Counted from the stretch's first letter, positions 43,681-53,117 are shown. The stretch is 64,000 nt of DNA from Akkermansia muciniphila (GCF_002884975.1 NZ_PJKB01000001.1:434001-498000), one strand, 5' to 3'. Numbers and translations are program-made. Notes: generated from the letters alone by a model not told the origin.

Positions 43681-44760
43681 ATGACAGGGCATTCATTTAA
43701 AAGGTTTTGCGCGGCTTTCTCCGCCTGCATTTGCTGTGCAGGGAGCTTATCTGCTGAAAATAATAACGCCAACACGGACAGGATCATGAACGAAAAACTG
43801 AATTTAACGCAGGAATGGGACAAGGTGTTTCCGAAGAGCGACAAGGTAGACCACCGCAAGGTAAGCTTCCGCAACCGCTACGGCATTACGCTGGCCGCGG
43901 ATTTGTATATCCCCCGGAAGGCTGGCGGAAAGTTGCCGGCTATCGCCGTTTCCGGCCCCTTCGGAGCCGTGAAGGAACAATCTTCCGGGCTCTATGCCCA
44001 GACGATGGCCGAGCGCGGTTTTCTAACGATCGCGTTTGATCCCTCGTATACGGGAGAAAGCGGCGGGGAACCCCGTTATGTCGCTTCCCCGGACATCAAT
44101 ACGGAGGATTTCTCCGCCGCCGTCGACTACCTCTCCACACGCGACGACGTGGACCCCGAACGCATCGGAATCATCGGCATTTGCGGGTGGGGCGGCATGG
44201 CGGTGAACGCGGCGGCTATCGACACCCGCATCAAGGCGGCGGTAGCGTCCACGATGTACGATATGAGCCGAGTGAACGCCAACGGCTATTTCGACGCGAT
44301 GGACGCCGACGCCCGTTATGAGCTTCGCAAACAACTGAATGCCCAGCGCACCGCCGATGCAAAAAACGGTTCTTATGCGCTCGCGGGGGGCGTGCCCGAT
44401 CCCCTGCCCGACGATGCCCCCGGATTCGTGAAGGATTACTACAATTACTATAAGACGCCCCGCGGCTACCACAAGCGTTCGCTCAACTCAAACGGCGGAT
44501 GGAATACCACCTCCGCGCTCTCGTTCATCAATATGCCCCTCCTGGCGTACAGCGGGGAAATCCGCAGCGCCGTGCTCATGATTCACGGAGAAAAAGCCCA
44601 TTCACGCTATTTCAGCGAGGATGCCTTCAAGAAATTGAAGGGGGATAACAAGGAGCTGATGATCATTCCCGGCGCGAGCCATGTGGATCTCTATGACAAT
44701 CAAGCCGGGGTTATTCCTTTCGGCAAAATCGAGCAGTTCTTTCAGGAGCATCTGAAATAA
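43681..44760 (+). CDS. Secreted alpha/beta hydrolase with a cysteine nucleophile (YcjY/dienelactone-hydrolase-like)
   Basis: The 359-residue protein starts with a signal peptide of about 25 residues, followed by an alpha/beta-hydrolase domain. In the nucleophile elbow the sequence is IGICGWGGM, so Cys168 replaces the usual Ser. AFDPSYTGESGG and VLMIHGEKAHSRYF mark the oxyanion and acid regions, and the His is in GASHVDLYD. Cys nucleophiles are typical of dienelactone hydrolases and YcjY-like proteins. It lies 24 bp downstream of the aldo/keto reductase. The substrate is unknown. Confidence 0.87.
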   Translation: MTGHSFKRFCAAFSACICCAGSLSAENNNANTDRIMNEKLNLTQEWDKVFPKSDKVDHRKVSFRNRYGITLAADLYIPRKAGGKLPAIAVSGPFGAVKEQSSGLYAQTMAERGFLTIAFDPSYTGESGGEPRYVASPDINTEDFSAAVDYLSTRDDVDPERIGIIGICGWGGMAVNAAAIDTRIKAAVASTMYDMSRVNANGYFDAMDADARYELRKQLNAQRTADAKNGSYALAGGVPDPLPDDAPGFVKDYYNYYKTPRGYHKRSLNSNGGWNTTSALSFINMPLLAYSGEIRSAVLMIHGEKAHSRYFSEDAFKKLKGDNKELMIIPGASHVDLYDNQAGVIPFGKIEQFFQEHLK

Positions 44761-44900
44761 GGAGGTTCTGCGGCTGACTTTGAAGGGAGCTGATTACGGT
44801 GAGGGACTCAACATGATAAGCCGTCTGCCGGTTGTTCACAGGGGAAGGACAGCGTTCTTCCCGTTCCGGCGGGGTTCAAGCCATTTTAAGCAAGAGACAC

Positions 44901-46040
44901 ATGATACTGATTTTCGGAGCACTGCTGGCGGTTTACGTTTTCTGCCGCGCCATTCTGCCGCTTAGGTTGAAATGGGGCTGGAAGGCCCTGCTTTCTGTCC
45001 TTCTGGCGGTGGCGGCGTTCAAATTCCATCTGCTGCATTTGTTCGGCGGCCCCATGTTTTTCTCCCCGGTTCTGCCGGAAGGCGTCCTGCTGGCGGCCGC
45101 ATGGCTGTTCTCCGTGCTTTTCCTGTTCTTTTTCCTGCTGCTGGCGGCGGACGCGGCGCGCCTCCTGTACCTGCTGGTTCTGTTCTGCCTGCGGAAGAAG
45201 AGGATGGAACGGTTCCGCATCATCGGCAACCGGGTGAACCTTGTCCTGCTGGCTTTCGCCGCCGTACTGGCTACCGTGGGGATGGCCGGAGGCACCGGGG
45301 TGCCGCGGGTGAAGGAGGAAACGATTTCCGTGAACCATCTGCCGGATGGGGCGGACGGCCTGGCAGTCGCCGTGCTGGCGGACCTTCATGTGGACGGCAT
45401 CACGCGGGCGGACCGCATCAGGAAAATTGTGGAACGCACGAATGCCCTGAATCCGGACATCGTCATTATTGCCGGGGACTTCGTGGACGGGACGGTTCCC
45501 GTGCACGGGGATGATTTGAGGCCGCTTGCGGATTTGAAGGCCAGGTACGGGGTATTCGGCGTGCCGGGCAATCATGAGTATTATTCCGGTTATGAGGAGT
45601 GGATGGAGTTCCTGCCCACCCTGGGCATCCGTATGCTTCACAATGAACATGTGCAGACGGGCGGGGGCGCGGTGGTGCTGGCGGGGGTGACGGATCCTGT
45701 GGCCGGCATCATGGGGAAGGAGGAGCCGGATATACGCAAGGCGTTGGTGGGAGCCCCGGAAAAGGGGGTGCGCATCCTGGCCTCCCACCAGCCGCGCTTG
45801 GCCCCGGAAGCGGCCGCGCACGGCGTGGACCTCCAGGTTTCCGGCCATACGCACGGCGGCATGATTGCCGGCATTGACCGGCTGGTGGCCCGGTTCAACG
45901 AGGGCTTTGTGTCCGGATTGTACACGGTGGGGGGTATGAAGCTGTATGTCTCCAACGGGGCGGGGATTTGGAACGGCTTTCCCATCCGCATCGGCGTTCC
46001 TTCGGAAATCGTGCTGATCCGGCTCCGGAAAGAGGAATAA
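44901..46040 (+). CDS. Membrane-anchored metallophosphoesterase
   Basis: The protein (379 residues from ATG 44901) has four N-terminal membrane helices (to about residue 140). A calcineurin-like phosphoesterase domain follows, with ADLHVDG, AGDFVDG, GNHEYY and the C-terminal VSGHTHGG: the full set of metal-binding motifs for two metal ions. This resembles YaeI-type enzymes that act on lipid or nucleotide phosphates. The frame opens at 44832, but the first 23 residues are poor. Confidence 0.9.
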   Translation: MILIFGALLAVYVFCRAILPLRLKWGWKALLSVLLAVAAFKFHLLHLFGGPMFFSPVLPEGVLLAAAWLFSVLFLFFFLLLAADAARLLYLLVLFCLRKKRMERFRIIGNRVNLVLLAFAAVLATVGMAGGTGVPRVKEETISVNHLPDGADGLAVAVLADLHVDGITRADRIRKIVERTNALNPDIVIIAGDFVDGTVPVHGDDLRPLADLKARYGVFGVPGNHEYYSGYEEWMEFLPTLGIRMLHNEHVQTGGGAVVLAGVTDPVAGIMGKEEPDIRKALVGAPEKGVRILASHQPRLAPEAAAHGVDLQVSGHTHGGMIAGIDRLVARFNEGFVSGLYTVGGMKLYVSNGAGIWNGFPIRIGVPSEIVLIRLRKEE

Positions 46041-46133
46041 GAGTGTTGAGGGTGGAGAGTTCAGAGTTCAGAGTGAGTGGGCGTAGTCCCGGAGATGACG
46101 GGGGAAAACATGTTGACTTATAGCTTCTAACTT

Positions 46134-46712
46134 ATGAAAACAACATCAATGATATGCACGCTGGCGGTCGCCCTGATGACGGGGGCCGGATGCTCGGGAC
46201 AGGAACAGCCCAAGGTTTCCGCTGAACCCTCCAAGGTTCTCATTGCCTATTATTCATGGGGCGGCAATACGAAGTACGCCGCCGCGCAGATTCAGAAGGC
46301 GACGGGCGGAACCCTGTTTGAAATCAAGCCGGTCAAGCCTTACCCGTCCGGGTACCGGGAATGTACGGTACAGGCCAAAAAGGAGATTCAGGAAGGCGTC
46401 AGGCCGGAGCTGGCCGCCAGGGTGGAGGACATGGGCAAGTACGACGTGATTTTCATCGGCAGTCCCAACTGGTGGAGCACGATTGCGCCTCCGGTCGCCT
46501 CTTTCCTGGCAAGCCACGACCTTTCCGGCAAGACGGTGATTCCGTTTGTGACGCACGGAGGCGGCGGCATGGCGCGCTGCGGGGACGAGGTGCGGAAGCT
46601 GTGCCCCAAATCCACCGTTCTCAAGGGGGGAGCCTTTGCCGGGGAAGGGATCCGGACGGCCAGGCCCGCGCTGGTCAAGTGGGTCAATGACACGATCACC
46701 ATCAACAAATAA
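46134..46712 (+). CDS. Lipoprotein flavodoxin
   Basis: The 192-residue protein has a lipoprotein-type signal ending LMTGAGC and a long-chain flavodoxin domain. The FMN phosphate loop is AYYSWGGNTKYAA, followed by IFIGSPNWWSTIAPPVASFL and FVTHGGGG. Export and lipidation mean that it acts outside the cytoplasm, which is common for flavodoxins in this type of aldo/keto reductase cluster. Its TAA shares a base with the ATG of the next gene. Confidence 0.92.
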   Translation: MKTTSMICTLAVALMTGAGCSGQEQPKVSAEPSKVLIAYYSWGGNTKYAAAQIQKATGGTLFEIKPVKPYPSGYRECTVQAKKEIQEGVRPELAARVEDMGKYDVIFIGSPNWWSTIAPPVASFLASHDLSGKTVIPFVTHGGGGMARCGDEVRKLCPKSTVLKGGAFAGEGIRTARPALVKWVNDTITINK

Positions 46713-47767
46713 TGCTCCTTATGAAACGAACCCTTGCGGGAATGGCTTTTTCCCTTGCCTGTCTGATGAACCTTTCAGAAGCCCAAACCATGAATAACGA
46801 TACAAGCGCCTTGTCGCCAAAAGAACAACAGATTGCCGCCATCAGTGCCCATACGGCCAGGGGCGACATGCCCGGCCTGCGGAACGCCCTAACGGCGGGG
46901 CTGGATGCCGGACTGACCCTGAACGAGCTCAAGGAGGTGCTGGTCCAGATGTATGCCTATTGCGGTTTTCCACGCAGCCTGAATGCCCTTAATGAGTTGA
47001 TGGTTCTGGCGAAGGAACGGGCCTCGCGCGGCATTAATGATACGGTGGGCAGGGAGGCCGGAGCGCCTCCCGCCGGAAAGAGCATTGACTTCGGCACGGC
47101 CAACCAGACGAAGCTTTGCGGCGCTCCGGTGAAGGGGGAGCTATTCCTGTTCGCCCCGGCCATTGACGAGTTCCTGAAGGCGCATTTGTTCGGAGATATT
47201 TTCGGCCGCGACAATATGGACTGGAAGACCCGGGAGCTGGCCACCATTGCGGCCCTGTCCGCCATGACGGGCACGGAAAGCCAGTTGAACTCCCACATCC
47301 GCATCGGGAAGCACAACGGCCTGACTGACGGGCAGGTGGAGGCCATTCTGGCCGTATCCGCCGCTGCCGGGAAGAAGGACGCCTTCCCCAAAGGGGAGCC
47401 GGCTCCGGCCAATTTCACCGGAAAAGCCTGGGTAGCCATGCTGGTGGACAACAGGGATTACGACATGTCCGCCTATAACGTCACCTTTGCCCCCGGCACG
47501 CGGAACAACTGGCACAGCCATTCCGTGGGGCAGGTGCTGTTCTGCACGGAAGGCACGGGATACTACCAGGAGCGCGGCAAGGCCGCCCGGCGCCTGACGC
47601 CCGGTTCCGTGGTGGAAATCCCGGCCAATACGGAGCACTGGCACGGCGCGGCGCCGGACAGTGGGTTCGTGCACCTTGGCATCACGCCCAGGGCGGCTTC
47701 CAACAGGACGGCGTGGGGAGGCCCCGTGACGGATGCTGAATATGCTGAAGCCACGGGCAGCAAATAA
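46712..47767 (+). CDS. Carboxymuconolactone decarboxylase and cupin fusion, exported
   Basis: The 351-residue protein has a signal peptide (about 25 residues) and two CMD-type helical segments: residues about 35-120 (LKEVLVQMYAYCGFPRSLNAL) and about 150-230 (ELATIAALSAMTGTESQLNSH). A C-terminal cupin follows, with metal-binding HSHSVGQVLFCTEGTGYYQ and IPANTEHWHGA. It may detoxify or handle peroxide-like or quinone substrates; the specific reaction is unknown. Start 46712 overlaps the preceding stop (TAATG), favouring translational coupling. It ends the plus-strand redox run. Confidence 0.9.
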   Translation: MLLMKRTLAGMAFSLACLMNLSEAQTMNNDTSALSPKEQQIAAISAHTARGDMPGLRNALTAGLDAGLTLNELKEVLVQMYAYCGFPRSLNALNELMVLAKERASRGINDTVGREAGAPPAGKSIDFGTANQTKLCGAPVKGELFLFAPAIDEFLKAHLFGDIFGRDNMDWKTRELATIAALSAMTGTESQLNSHIRIGKHNGLTDGQVEAILAVSAAAGKKDAFPKGEPAPANFTGKAWVAMLVDNRDYDMSAYNVTFAPGTRNNWHSHSVGQVLFCTEGTGYYQERGKAARRLTPGSVVEIPANTEHWHGAAPDSGFVHLGITPRAASNRTAWGGPVTDAEYAEATGSK

Positions 47768-47846
47768 AAACGCCGGGGCAGCCCCGCGGTCCCTCCTTTT
47801 CCCGGGGAGAGGGAAAGGGGCGTTTTCTTCCTGAGCGGGAACACGG

Positions 47847-47888
47847 AAGGGCCGGGGATTCCAACGGAATTCCCGGCCCTTCCTTTTT
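47847..47888. terminator. Bidirectional terminator of the redox run and the MerR gene
   Basis: AAGGGCCGGGGATTCC pairs with GAATTCCCGGCCCTT around a short loop, and CCTTTTT follows on the plus strand. It lies between the CMD-cupin stop and the convergent MerR stop. Confidence 0.8.
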
Positions 47889-47907
47889 ACGGTTTTGAGG
47901 GAGCGGC

Positions 47908-48393
47908 CTATTCCTCCGGAGCGATGTTCGGTTCGCTGGCGCTGGCATGGTTCAGCGGATTACAGCTGTCCGGCCTGCGGTTGTCCAGCAGGTCCTGGTA
48001 GAATTTCTTCTTGTATTTCAAGACTTCCATCTGTTTTTTCAGGATGCGGAGCTGTTCCCGGAGGCTTTTCTCCTGCTTGAAAATCAGTTCCGCGCGTTCC
48101 GGAATGGTGGTGTCCCCTTCCTGGCACAGGTCAATGTAGTGCTTGACGCCTTCAATCGGGAGGCCCGTCATCCGGAGGCAGTGAACCAGGCGCAGCCAGC
48201 CCAGGGTGTAGTCCGAAAACATGCGGGCATTGCCTCCGCTGCGGTCCACATCCGGAATCAATCCGGCGTTTTCATAATACCGGATGGTGTAGGCGGACAT
48301 CTCCATCATTTCCGCAACCTGTTTCACGGTATATTTGGGAGTGCGGTCATAGGAAGGCCGGTAGGAGCTGGATGGGTTCTTTTGTGTGATCAT
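47908..48393 (-). CDS. MerR family transcriptional regulator
   Basis: The 161-residue regulator has the MerR DNA-binding region (YTVKQVAEMMEMSAYTIRYY and AGLIPDVDRS, then MFSDYTLGWLRLVHCLRMTG). A long dimerisation helix (KSLREQLRILKKQMEVLKYK) follows and a short tail without metal-binding Cys clusters. The lack of Cys ligands points to a small-molecule or redox sensor. It converges on the redox run, and its own upstream region contains the same dyad as the run's upstream region, so it probably controls both. Confidence 0.92.
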   Translation of the reverse strand: MITQKNPSSSYRPSYDRTPKYTVKQVAEMMEMSAYTIRYYENAGLIPDVDRSGGNARMFSDYTLGWLRLVHCLRMTGLPIEGVKHYIDLCQEGDTTIPERAELIFKQEKSLREQLRILKKQMEVLKYKKKFYQDLLDNRRPDSCNPLNHASASEPNIAPEE

Positions 48394-48737
48394 TGTGCAG
48401 TTGATGGCTTACAGTTACTCTAATATACTTCCAGGCGCGGAAAGACAAGCGTTTTGACGGGATTCAGGGAGGGGAAGGTTCTGAAAACGCGTGAACATCC
48501 ATCAGTGAATAACATGATGATAACATGTGAATAAACAGAGGGGCGTTTTTTCATCTCTGTTCCGGAGAAGAACGGCGGAAAGAACGCGGCAGTTTTTCTT
48601 CCGGCGGAAGAGTACGCCTCTTTTCATGTACTCCCCGGACTGCGGGGAAAGGGCGCAGGATCGCCGGGAGGGCCAAAGGGTTTGACGGCTGGCGGCGGCG
48701 CATTACAATGAAGACCGTTCCAGACAAGACCCCCGCC
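48394..48737. other. Intergenic region containing the MerR promoter
   Basis: About 340 bp between the MerR start and the YhcH-family gene. It holds the dyad at 48409-48423. Nothing else with convincing coding or RNA character is seen. Confidence 0.5.
48409..48423. promoter_or_regulatory. MerR-type operator at the MerR gene
   Basis: TTACAGTTACTCTAA has the dyad form TTA-n-AGT-n-ACT-n-TAA and ends 15 bp upstream of the MerR ATG. The same dyad occurs at 39469-39483, so autoregulation and control of the redox run are likely. Confidence 0.68.
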
Positions 48738-49187
48738 ATGATTATTGCCTCCCTTTCCGACGCCGCCCGATACGAGAAACTGAATCCGCTGTTCAAGCGG
48801 GCTTTTGATTTTGTGAGGGGGGCTGATCCGGCTTCCCTGGAGCCGGGACCCCACGTCCTGGAGGAAGATGCCCTGGTTGTGATGGTGAATGAACCCGTGA
48901 TGAAGAAGCCGGAGAAGGCCCGCATGGAAGTGCACGACAGGTTCATAGACATCCATGTGCCCCTCACCCGGGAGGAAGGGTTTGCGTGGAAGGACCGCTC
49001 TGCCCTGGAAAAGCCTTCCGAGCCGTTCAACACGGAGAAGGACGCGCAGCATTACGACGATGCGCCGGATACCTCTTTTGCCGTGAAGCCGGGGCAGTTC
49101 GCCGTCTTTTTCCCGGAGGATGCCCATGCCGGCTGCATCGGGGAAGGGGCTCTCCGTAAACTGGTGATTAAAGTCAGAACGGCCTGA
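48738..49187 (+). CDS. YhcH/YjgK/YiaL family protein
   Basis: The protein (149 residues from ATG 48738) has the YhcH-family N-terminus MIIASLSDAARYEKLNPLFKRAF and the core MEVHDRFIDIHVPL and FAVFFPEDAHAGC, a beta-sandwich with putative metal-binding His and Glu residues. Relatives act in sialic-acid or other sugar catabolism, perhaps as sugar epimerases. An ATG at 48708 is in frame but precedes the conserved start. It fits the mucin-sugar lifestyle inferred from the GH20 and NagB genes. Confidence 0.87.
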   Translation: MIIASLSDAARYEKLNPLFKRAFDFVRGADPASLEPGPHVLEEDALVVMVNEPVMKKPEKARMEVHDRFIDIHVPLTREEGFAWKDRSALEKPSEPFNTEKDAQHYDDAPDTSFAVKPGQFAVFFPEDAHAGCIGEGALRKLVIKVRTA

Positions 49188-49276
49188 CCCGCATTCCGGA
49201 AAGATGGTCCGGTGCCGGGACAGGCCGTTCCTCCACGCCCGCTCCGGCTTGCCTGCCGGCGGGGCAATCATTCAAT

Positions 49277-50767
49277 TTATTCCTCGTCTTCCACCCTGGC
49301 GTCCTGCTTGGGGTCCTGCGGAGCGTTTTCCGGAATCCAGACGGCCACGTTGCCGCCGTGGACGAGGAACTGGCCATTGCCTTCCTCGTCAATGGTGACG
49401 GTTTCCTCCACGTTCCCGGTGGCTTCCTTCCAGGTTTCCCCGGCGTGCTGCTTGCCCACGTTCATCACCTTGTCCCCGTCCTCTCCGTTGGAGATGAGCA
49501 CGGCCACGCCGGAATGCGGGTGGTCGTCATCCCCCACGCGGGTGAAACCGATGGTGTTTGGGTGGTCAAAGTAGTAGTTCTGCTCCCCGAAGGCATGGTT
49601 TTTGCGGATTTCCAGCAAGTTGTCGATGATGCCGCGGTGCATGGGAGGATTGCCGCTTACTCCGTAATAGTCCCCGTAGAAGATGCAGGGGTAGCCTTCC
49701 TTCATGAGCAGGATGAGCGCATAGGCGGAGGGCTTGAACCAGTCTTCCACGGCTGATTCCAGGGAGCTGCCCCACTGGGAGTCATGGTTGTCCACAAAGG
49801 TGACGGCCAGCGTGGGGTGGTTCTGGACCAGGGTGCCGTCCAGAATCTTGGAAAGGTCGTAATCACGGCCCTGCTTGGAGGCCTGGTACATGTTGTAGTG
49901 CAGGGGCACGTCAAACAGGTCCACCTTGTAGCGTTCCTCCTTGAGATAATCGTTCAGGGAGTCCAGGTCCTGCTTCCAGTATTCGCCCACGGCGTAGAAA
50001 TCCTCTCCCCGCTCCTTGCGGACGGCGGCCAGGAATTTCTTGATGAACTCGTCATTGATGTGTTTGATGGCGTCCAGCCTCATGCCGTCCAGGTCCAGTT
50101 CCCTGGCGACCCATCCGCCCCATTTTTCCATTTCCTTCACCACTTCCGGGTGGTCGAAGTCCAGATTGGCGAACATGAGGTAGTCATAGTTGCCGTTTTC
50201 TTCGTCCACGCCCTCGCTCCAGTCCTTGCCATCCCCCATGATCTTGAAGATGGCGGTCTTCTCCGTAGCGGCGTCGTAGTCCGTGCCGGTGAAATGGTAC
50301 CAGTGCCATTTGAAGTCGGAGTACTTGTCTCCGCGGCCGGGGAAGTTGAAGCCGGTCCAGCCTTCGATTTCGTAGGCGTCCGTGATTTCCTTGTCCCGGT
50401 TCTGCTGGTCCACTTCCTTGGCCATGAATTTTTCCGTATAGTCCGCTCCGGCCTTGTGGTTCATCACGGCGTCCAGGTAGACGTCCACATGGTGTTCATG
50501 AAGGGCCTTGATGGCGTCCTGGAGTTCCTGCTTGGTGCCGTATTTGGTGCGGACCGTGTTCTTCTGGTCGAATTCCCCCAGGTCAAACAGGTCGTAGGTG
50601 CCGTAGCCCACGTCGTTCTGTTCCTTGCCCTTGTAGGCCGGCGGAATCCAGACGGCTGTGACGCCTATTTCCTCCAGATGGGGGGCGTCTTCCTTCAGCT
50701 TGTTCCAGAACTGCCCGTCGTTGGGCAGGTTCCACTCAAAATATTGCATCATGATTCCGTTTTTCAT
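49277..50767 (-). CDS. Cytoplasmic alpha-amylase (GH13)
   Basis: The 496-residue GH13 enzyme hydrolyses alpha-1,4-glucan. It has no signal peptide, so it acts inside the cell. The four conserved regions are visible: DAVMNHKAG, GMRLDAIKHI (nucleophile Asp232), VGEYWK (acid/base Glu262) and FVDNHDSQ (Asp329). The beginning (KNGIMMQYFEWNLPNDGQFW) matches the GH13_5 alpha-amylases of the AmyA/AmyS type. AAGGA stands 10 bases upstream of the ATG. The C-terminal tail past residue 470 is acidic and short. Confidence 0.95.
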   Translation of the reverse strand: MKNGIMMQYFEWNLPNDGQFWNKLKEDAPHLEEIGVTAVWIPPAYKGKEQNDVGYGTYDLFDLGEFDQKNTVRTKYGTKQELQDAIKALHEHHVDVYLDAVMNHKAGADYTEKFMAKEVDQQNRDKEITDAYEIEGWTGFNFPGRGDKYSDFKWHWYHFTGTDYDAATEKTAIFKIMGDGKDWSEGVDEENGNYDYLMFANLDFDHPEVVKEMEKWGGWVARELDLDGMRLDAIKHINDEFIKKFLAAVRKERGEDFYAVGEYWKQDLDSLNDYLKEERYKVDLFDVPLHYNMYQASKQGRDYDLSKILDGTLVQNHPTLAVTFVDNHDSQWGSSLESAVEDWFKPSAYALILLMKEGYPCIFYGDYYGVSGNPPMHRGIIDNLLEIRKNHAFGEQNYYFDHPNTIGFTRVGDDDHPHSGVAVLISNGEDGDKVMNVGKQHAGETWKEATGNVEETVTIDEEGNGQFLVHGGNVAVWIPENAPQDPKQDARVEDEE

Positions 50768-51037
50768 TTTGTCAGATTCCTTGTAAATGTCGTTCGGGTT
50801 GTTCCGCCTTCAGGAGGCCGGCTGATGGGGAAGGCGGTTCCCTGGCGTCTGCCGGGCGGGGCTCCGCATGATGATTTCACACGAAGCCGTCAACAAAATA
50901 GAGTCCTAAAAGCGCGGCGCGTTCGGCATACTGCCGGTGTTATGTCCTGCAAAATGGCGCGGAGAACGCGTGGAAAGCTGGAAAAGAGGGCTTTTCATCA
51001 AGGCCGGACTGCCCCGTGCCCGTTCTCTGGAATGGTT

Positions 51038-52423
51038 TCACGCCCCGCCCGGGCTGTGGTCCAGGTAGTGCCTGTTTTTCAGCCGGTAGTATTTGAGGAA
51101 CCTGCGGATAAAGAGCAGGGTGACGATGAAGGAGAGCACGTCCGCCAGCGGCAGGGAGGCCCAGACGCCGTCCTGGCCCCAGAACCTGGGCAGCACCAGC
51201 AGGAACGGCAACAGGAAGAGCATCTGGCGCGTCAGGGAAAGGAAGATGGCCAGCCGGGCCTTCCCGATGGCCTGGAAGAAGTTGCCGATGATGATCTGGC
51301 TGCCGATGAGCGGGAAGGCCAGCACGCAGATGGTGAGGCCGTTGGCCGCCAGGCTGATGAGCGCGGCGTCATCCGTAAAGAGCCCGGCAATGCCGCGGGG
51401 GAAGAGGACGCAGGCCAGGAAGCCCAGCGTGGTGAAGGATGTTCCAGCCAGCACGCCGTACTTGAGGGTGAGCAGGACGCGTCCCGGCTTCATGGCCCCG
51501 TGGTTGTAGCCGATGATGGGCTGCATGCCCTGCGTGAGGCCGATGACGAGCATGGCGAACAGGATGAGGATGCGGTTGATGATGCCGTAAGCGCCGATAG
51601 CCAGGTCCCCCCCGTGGTCCGCAAGCTGCCTGTTGATGGCGATGGTGACCGCGCTGCCGCAGACGTTCACCAGGCACGGAGCCATGCCGATGGACAGGAT
51701 GCCGGTGACGATGGCCTTCCGCAGTTCCCAGATGCCGCGGCGGAAGTGGACCGTGCTGGCCGCGTCGGAGAAGTGGAGCAGCACGCGCACCATGCCGGTG
51801 ACCTGGGCAAGCAGGGTGGCCAGGGCGGCCCCGGTGATGCCCCATTTGAACCAGAAGATGAAGATGGGCGCCAGGATGATGTTAACCCCCACGGAGAGCA
51901 GGGTGGAGCCCATGGCCTTTTTCGGGTAGCCGGTGGCCCTCATGACGTGGTTGAGGTTGAAGAAAACGTACGTGACGGGCAGCCCCAGCAGGGTGACCAG
52001 CATGAAATCGTACGCGTACGTGAGCGTCTGGCCGCTGGCTCCGAAGGCGGTCAGAATTTCCGTCAGGAAGAGAAGCGTGGGAGTGACAAGCACCACGGCG
52101 GCGATCAGGCTCATGATGAGGACGTTCCCCAGCGTGCGCTCCGTTCCCTCCTGGTCTTTCTTGCCCAGCCGGATGGAGCTGATGGCCGCCCCGCCGATGC
52201 CCACCAGCGTGCCCAGCGCAAAGGTCAGGTTCATGATGGGGAAGGTGACGGCCAGGCCGGACAGGGCCAGGGGGCCCACCCCGTGGCCGATGAAGACGCT
52301 GTCAATGATGTTGTACAGGGAGTACACCACCATGCCGGCGATGGAGGGCAGGGAGTACTGGACCAGCAGACGCCATACGGATGCGTTTTCCAATTCTGCG
52401 ATGTTGCGTGACTGGGCTGCCAT
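51038..52423 (-). CDS. MATE family efflux transporter
   Basis: The 461-residue protein has twelve membrane helices in two MatE halves. Typical segments are YSLPSIAGMVVYSLYNIIDS in the first half and GLTQGMQPIIGYNHGAM in the second. It exports drugs or organic cations by sodium or proton antiport. A strong AAGGAGG is placed 7 bases before the ATG, unusually clear for this region. Confidence 0.93.
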   Translation of the reverse strand: MAAQSRNIAELENASVWRLLVQYSLPSIAGMVVYSLYNIIDSVFIGHGVGPLALSGLAVTFPIMNLTFALGTLVGIGGAAISSIRLGKKDQEGTERTLGNVLIMSLIAAVVLVTPTLLFLTEILTAFGASGQTLTYAYDFMLVTLLGLPVTYVFFNLNHVMRATGYPKKAMGSTLLSVGVNIILAPIFIFWFKWGITGAALATLLAQVTGMVRVLLHFSDAASTVHFRRGIWELRKAIVTGILSIGMAPCLVNVCGSAVTIAINRQLADHGGDLAIGAYGIINRILILFAMLVIGLTQGMQPIIGYNHGAMKPGRVLLTLKYGVLAGTSFTTLGFLACVLFPRGIAGLFTDDAALISLAANGLTICVLAFPLIGSQIIIGNFFQAIGKARLAIFLSLTRQMLFLLPFLLVLPRFWGQDGVWASLPLADVLSFIVTLLFIRRFLKYYRLKNRHYLDHSPGGA

Positions 52424-52602
52424 GAACGGACCTCCTTTTCAGACGGGAGGCAAACTATAGAAATGCGCGGAGGGGTTGTCAAGCTGTCCACCCGTCCGGG
52501 GAACGGGCATTTTTCCGCCGCAGCGGGCGGGAGGCCTGTTTTTGATTGACTGGGGAGGTTTTTGGTAGTTGATTCCTTTCCGCCTTTTTTCAGGAACACG
52601 CC

Positions 52603-53046
52603 ATGTCTCTATCCCTTCGCCCCGTTCTTTGCGCCGCCGTCTGCGGAACCGCCTTTTTGTGCTCTTCCTGCCTGCCCATGCTCGGTACCGGGCAGATGCT
52701 GGCGGGCAGCCATCTTGCGGACGGCCTGCTGTCCACCTCCCCCCTGGACCTGGTCTGGAGGGGGGACATCAGCTCCTTCCCCTCCTCCGGGCTGGAGACG
52801 CCCCGGGGGTTCAAGGTCTCCCCGGCGGATTCCTATTCCCTGCTGATGGAGGCGCGCCCCGGCATAAGCGGAGAGTGGGCCTGCTACCATGACCGGAACA
52901 GTTACTACTGGGCCTTTGTGGCCGGGAAGAAGGAGGAGGAAGCGGGGCTTTACGCCGTGCGCCGCGGCGTGGCCGTGAACGGAACCACCGGGGAGATTGA
53001 AGACCACCCCGCCGTGCAGGCTGTCCAGCCTCCCTCCGTCATGTAG
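52603..53046 (+). CDS. Small lipoprotein of unknown function
   Basis: The 147-residue protein has a lipoprotein signal ending FLCSSC (lipobox). The mature part includes LDLVWRGDISSF, SPADSYSLLMEARPG and YYWAFVAGKKEEEAGLYAVR, which suggest a small beta-rich domain. I do not recognise the family. It lies 110 bp upstream of the GH20 gene in the same direction but has a separate promoter-like spacer. Confidence 0.72.
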   Translation: MSLSLRPVLCAAVCGTAFLCSSCLPMLGTGQMLAGSHLADGLLSTSPLDLVWRGDISSFPSSGLETPRGFKVSPADSYSLLMEARPGISGEWACYHDRNSYYWAFVAGKKEEEAGLYAVRRGVAVNGTTGEIEDHPAVQAVQPPSVM

Positions 53047-53117
53047 GCGCGGGTTCTGGTCTTTTTGCAAAAACCGCTGCCAGGAGCCCGTTTTCCGGGC
53101 TGTGGAGCACGATAGAT

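Noticed and set aside
49784-52411. An 875-codon plus-strand frame antisense to the amylase and MATE genes
   Set aside because: Long antisense frames arise from GC-rich codon use. The opposite strand has full-length, well-conserved families.
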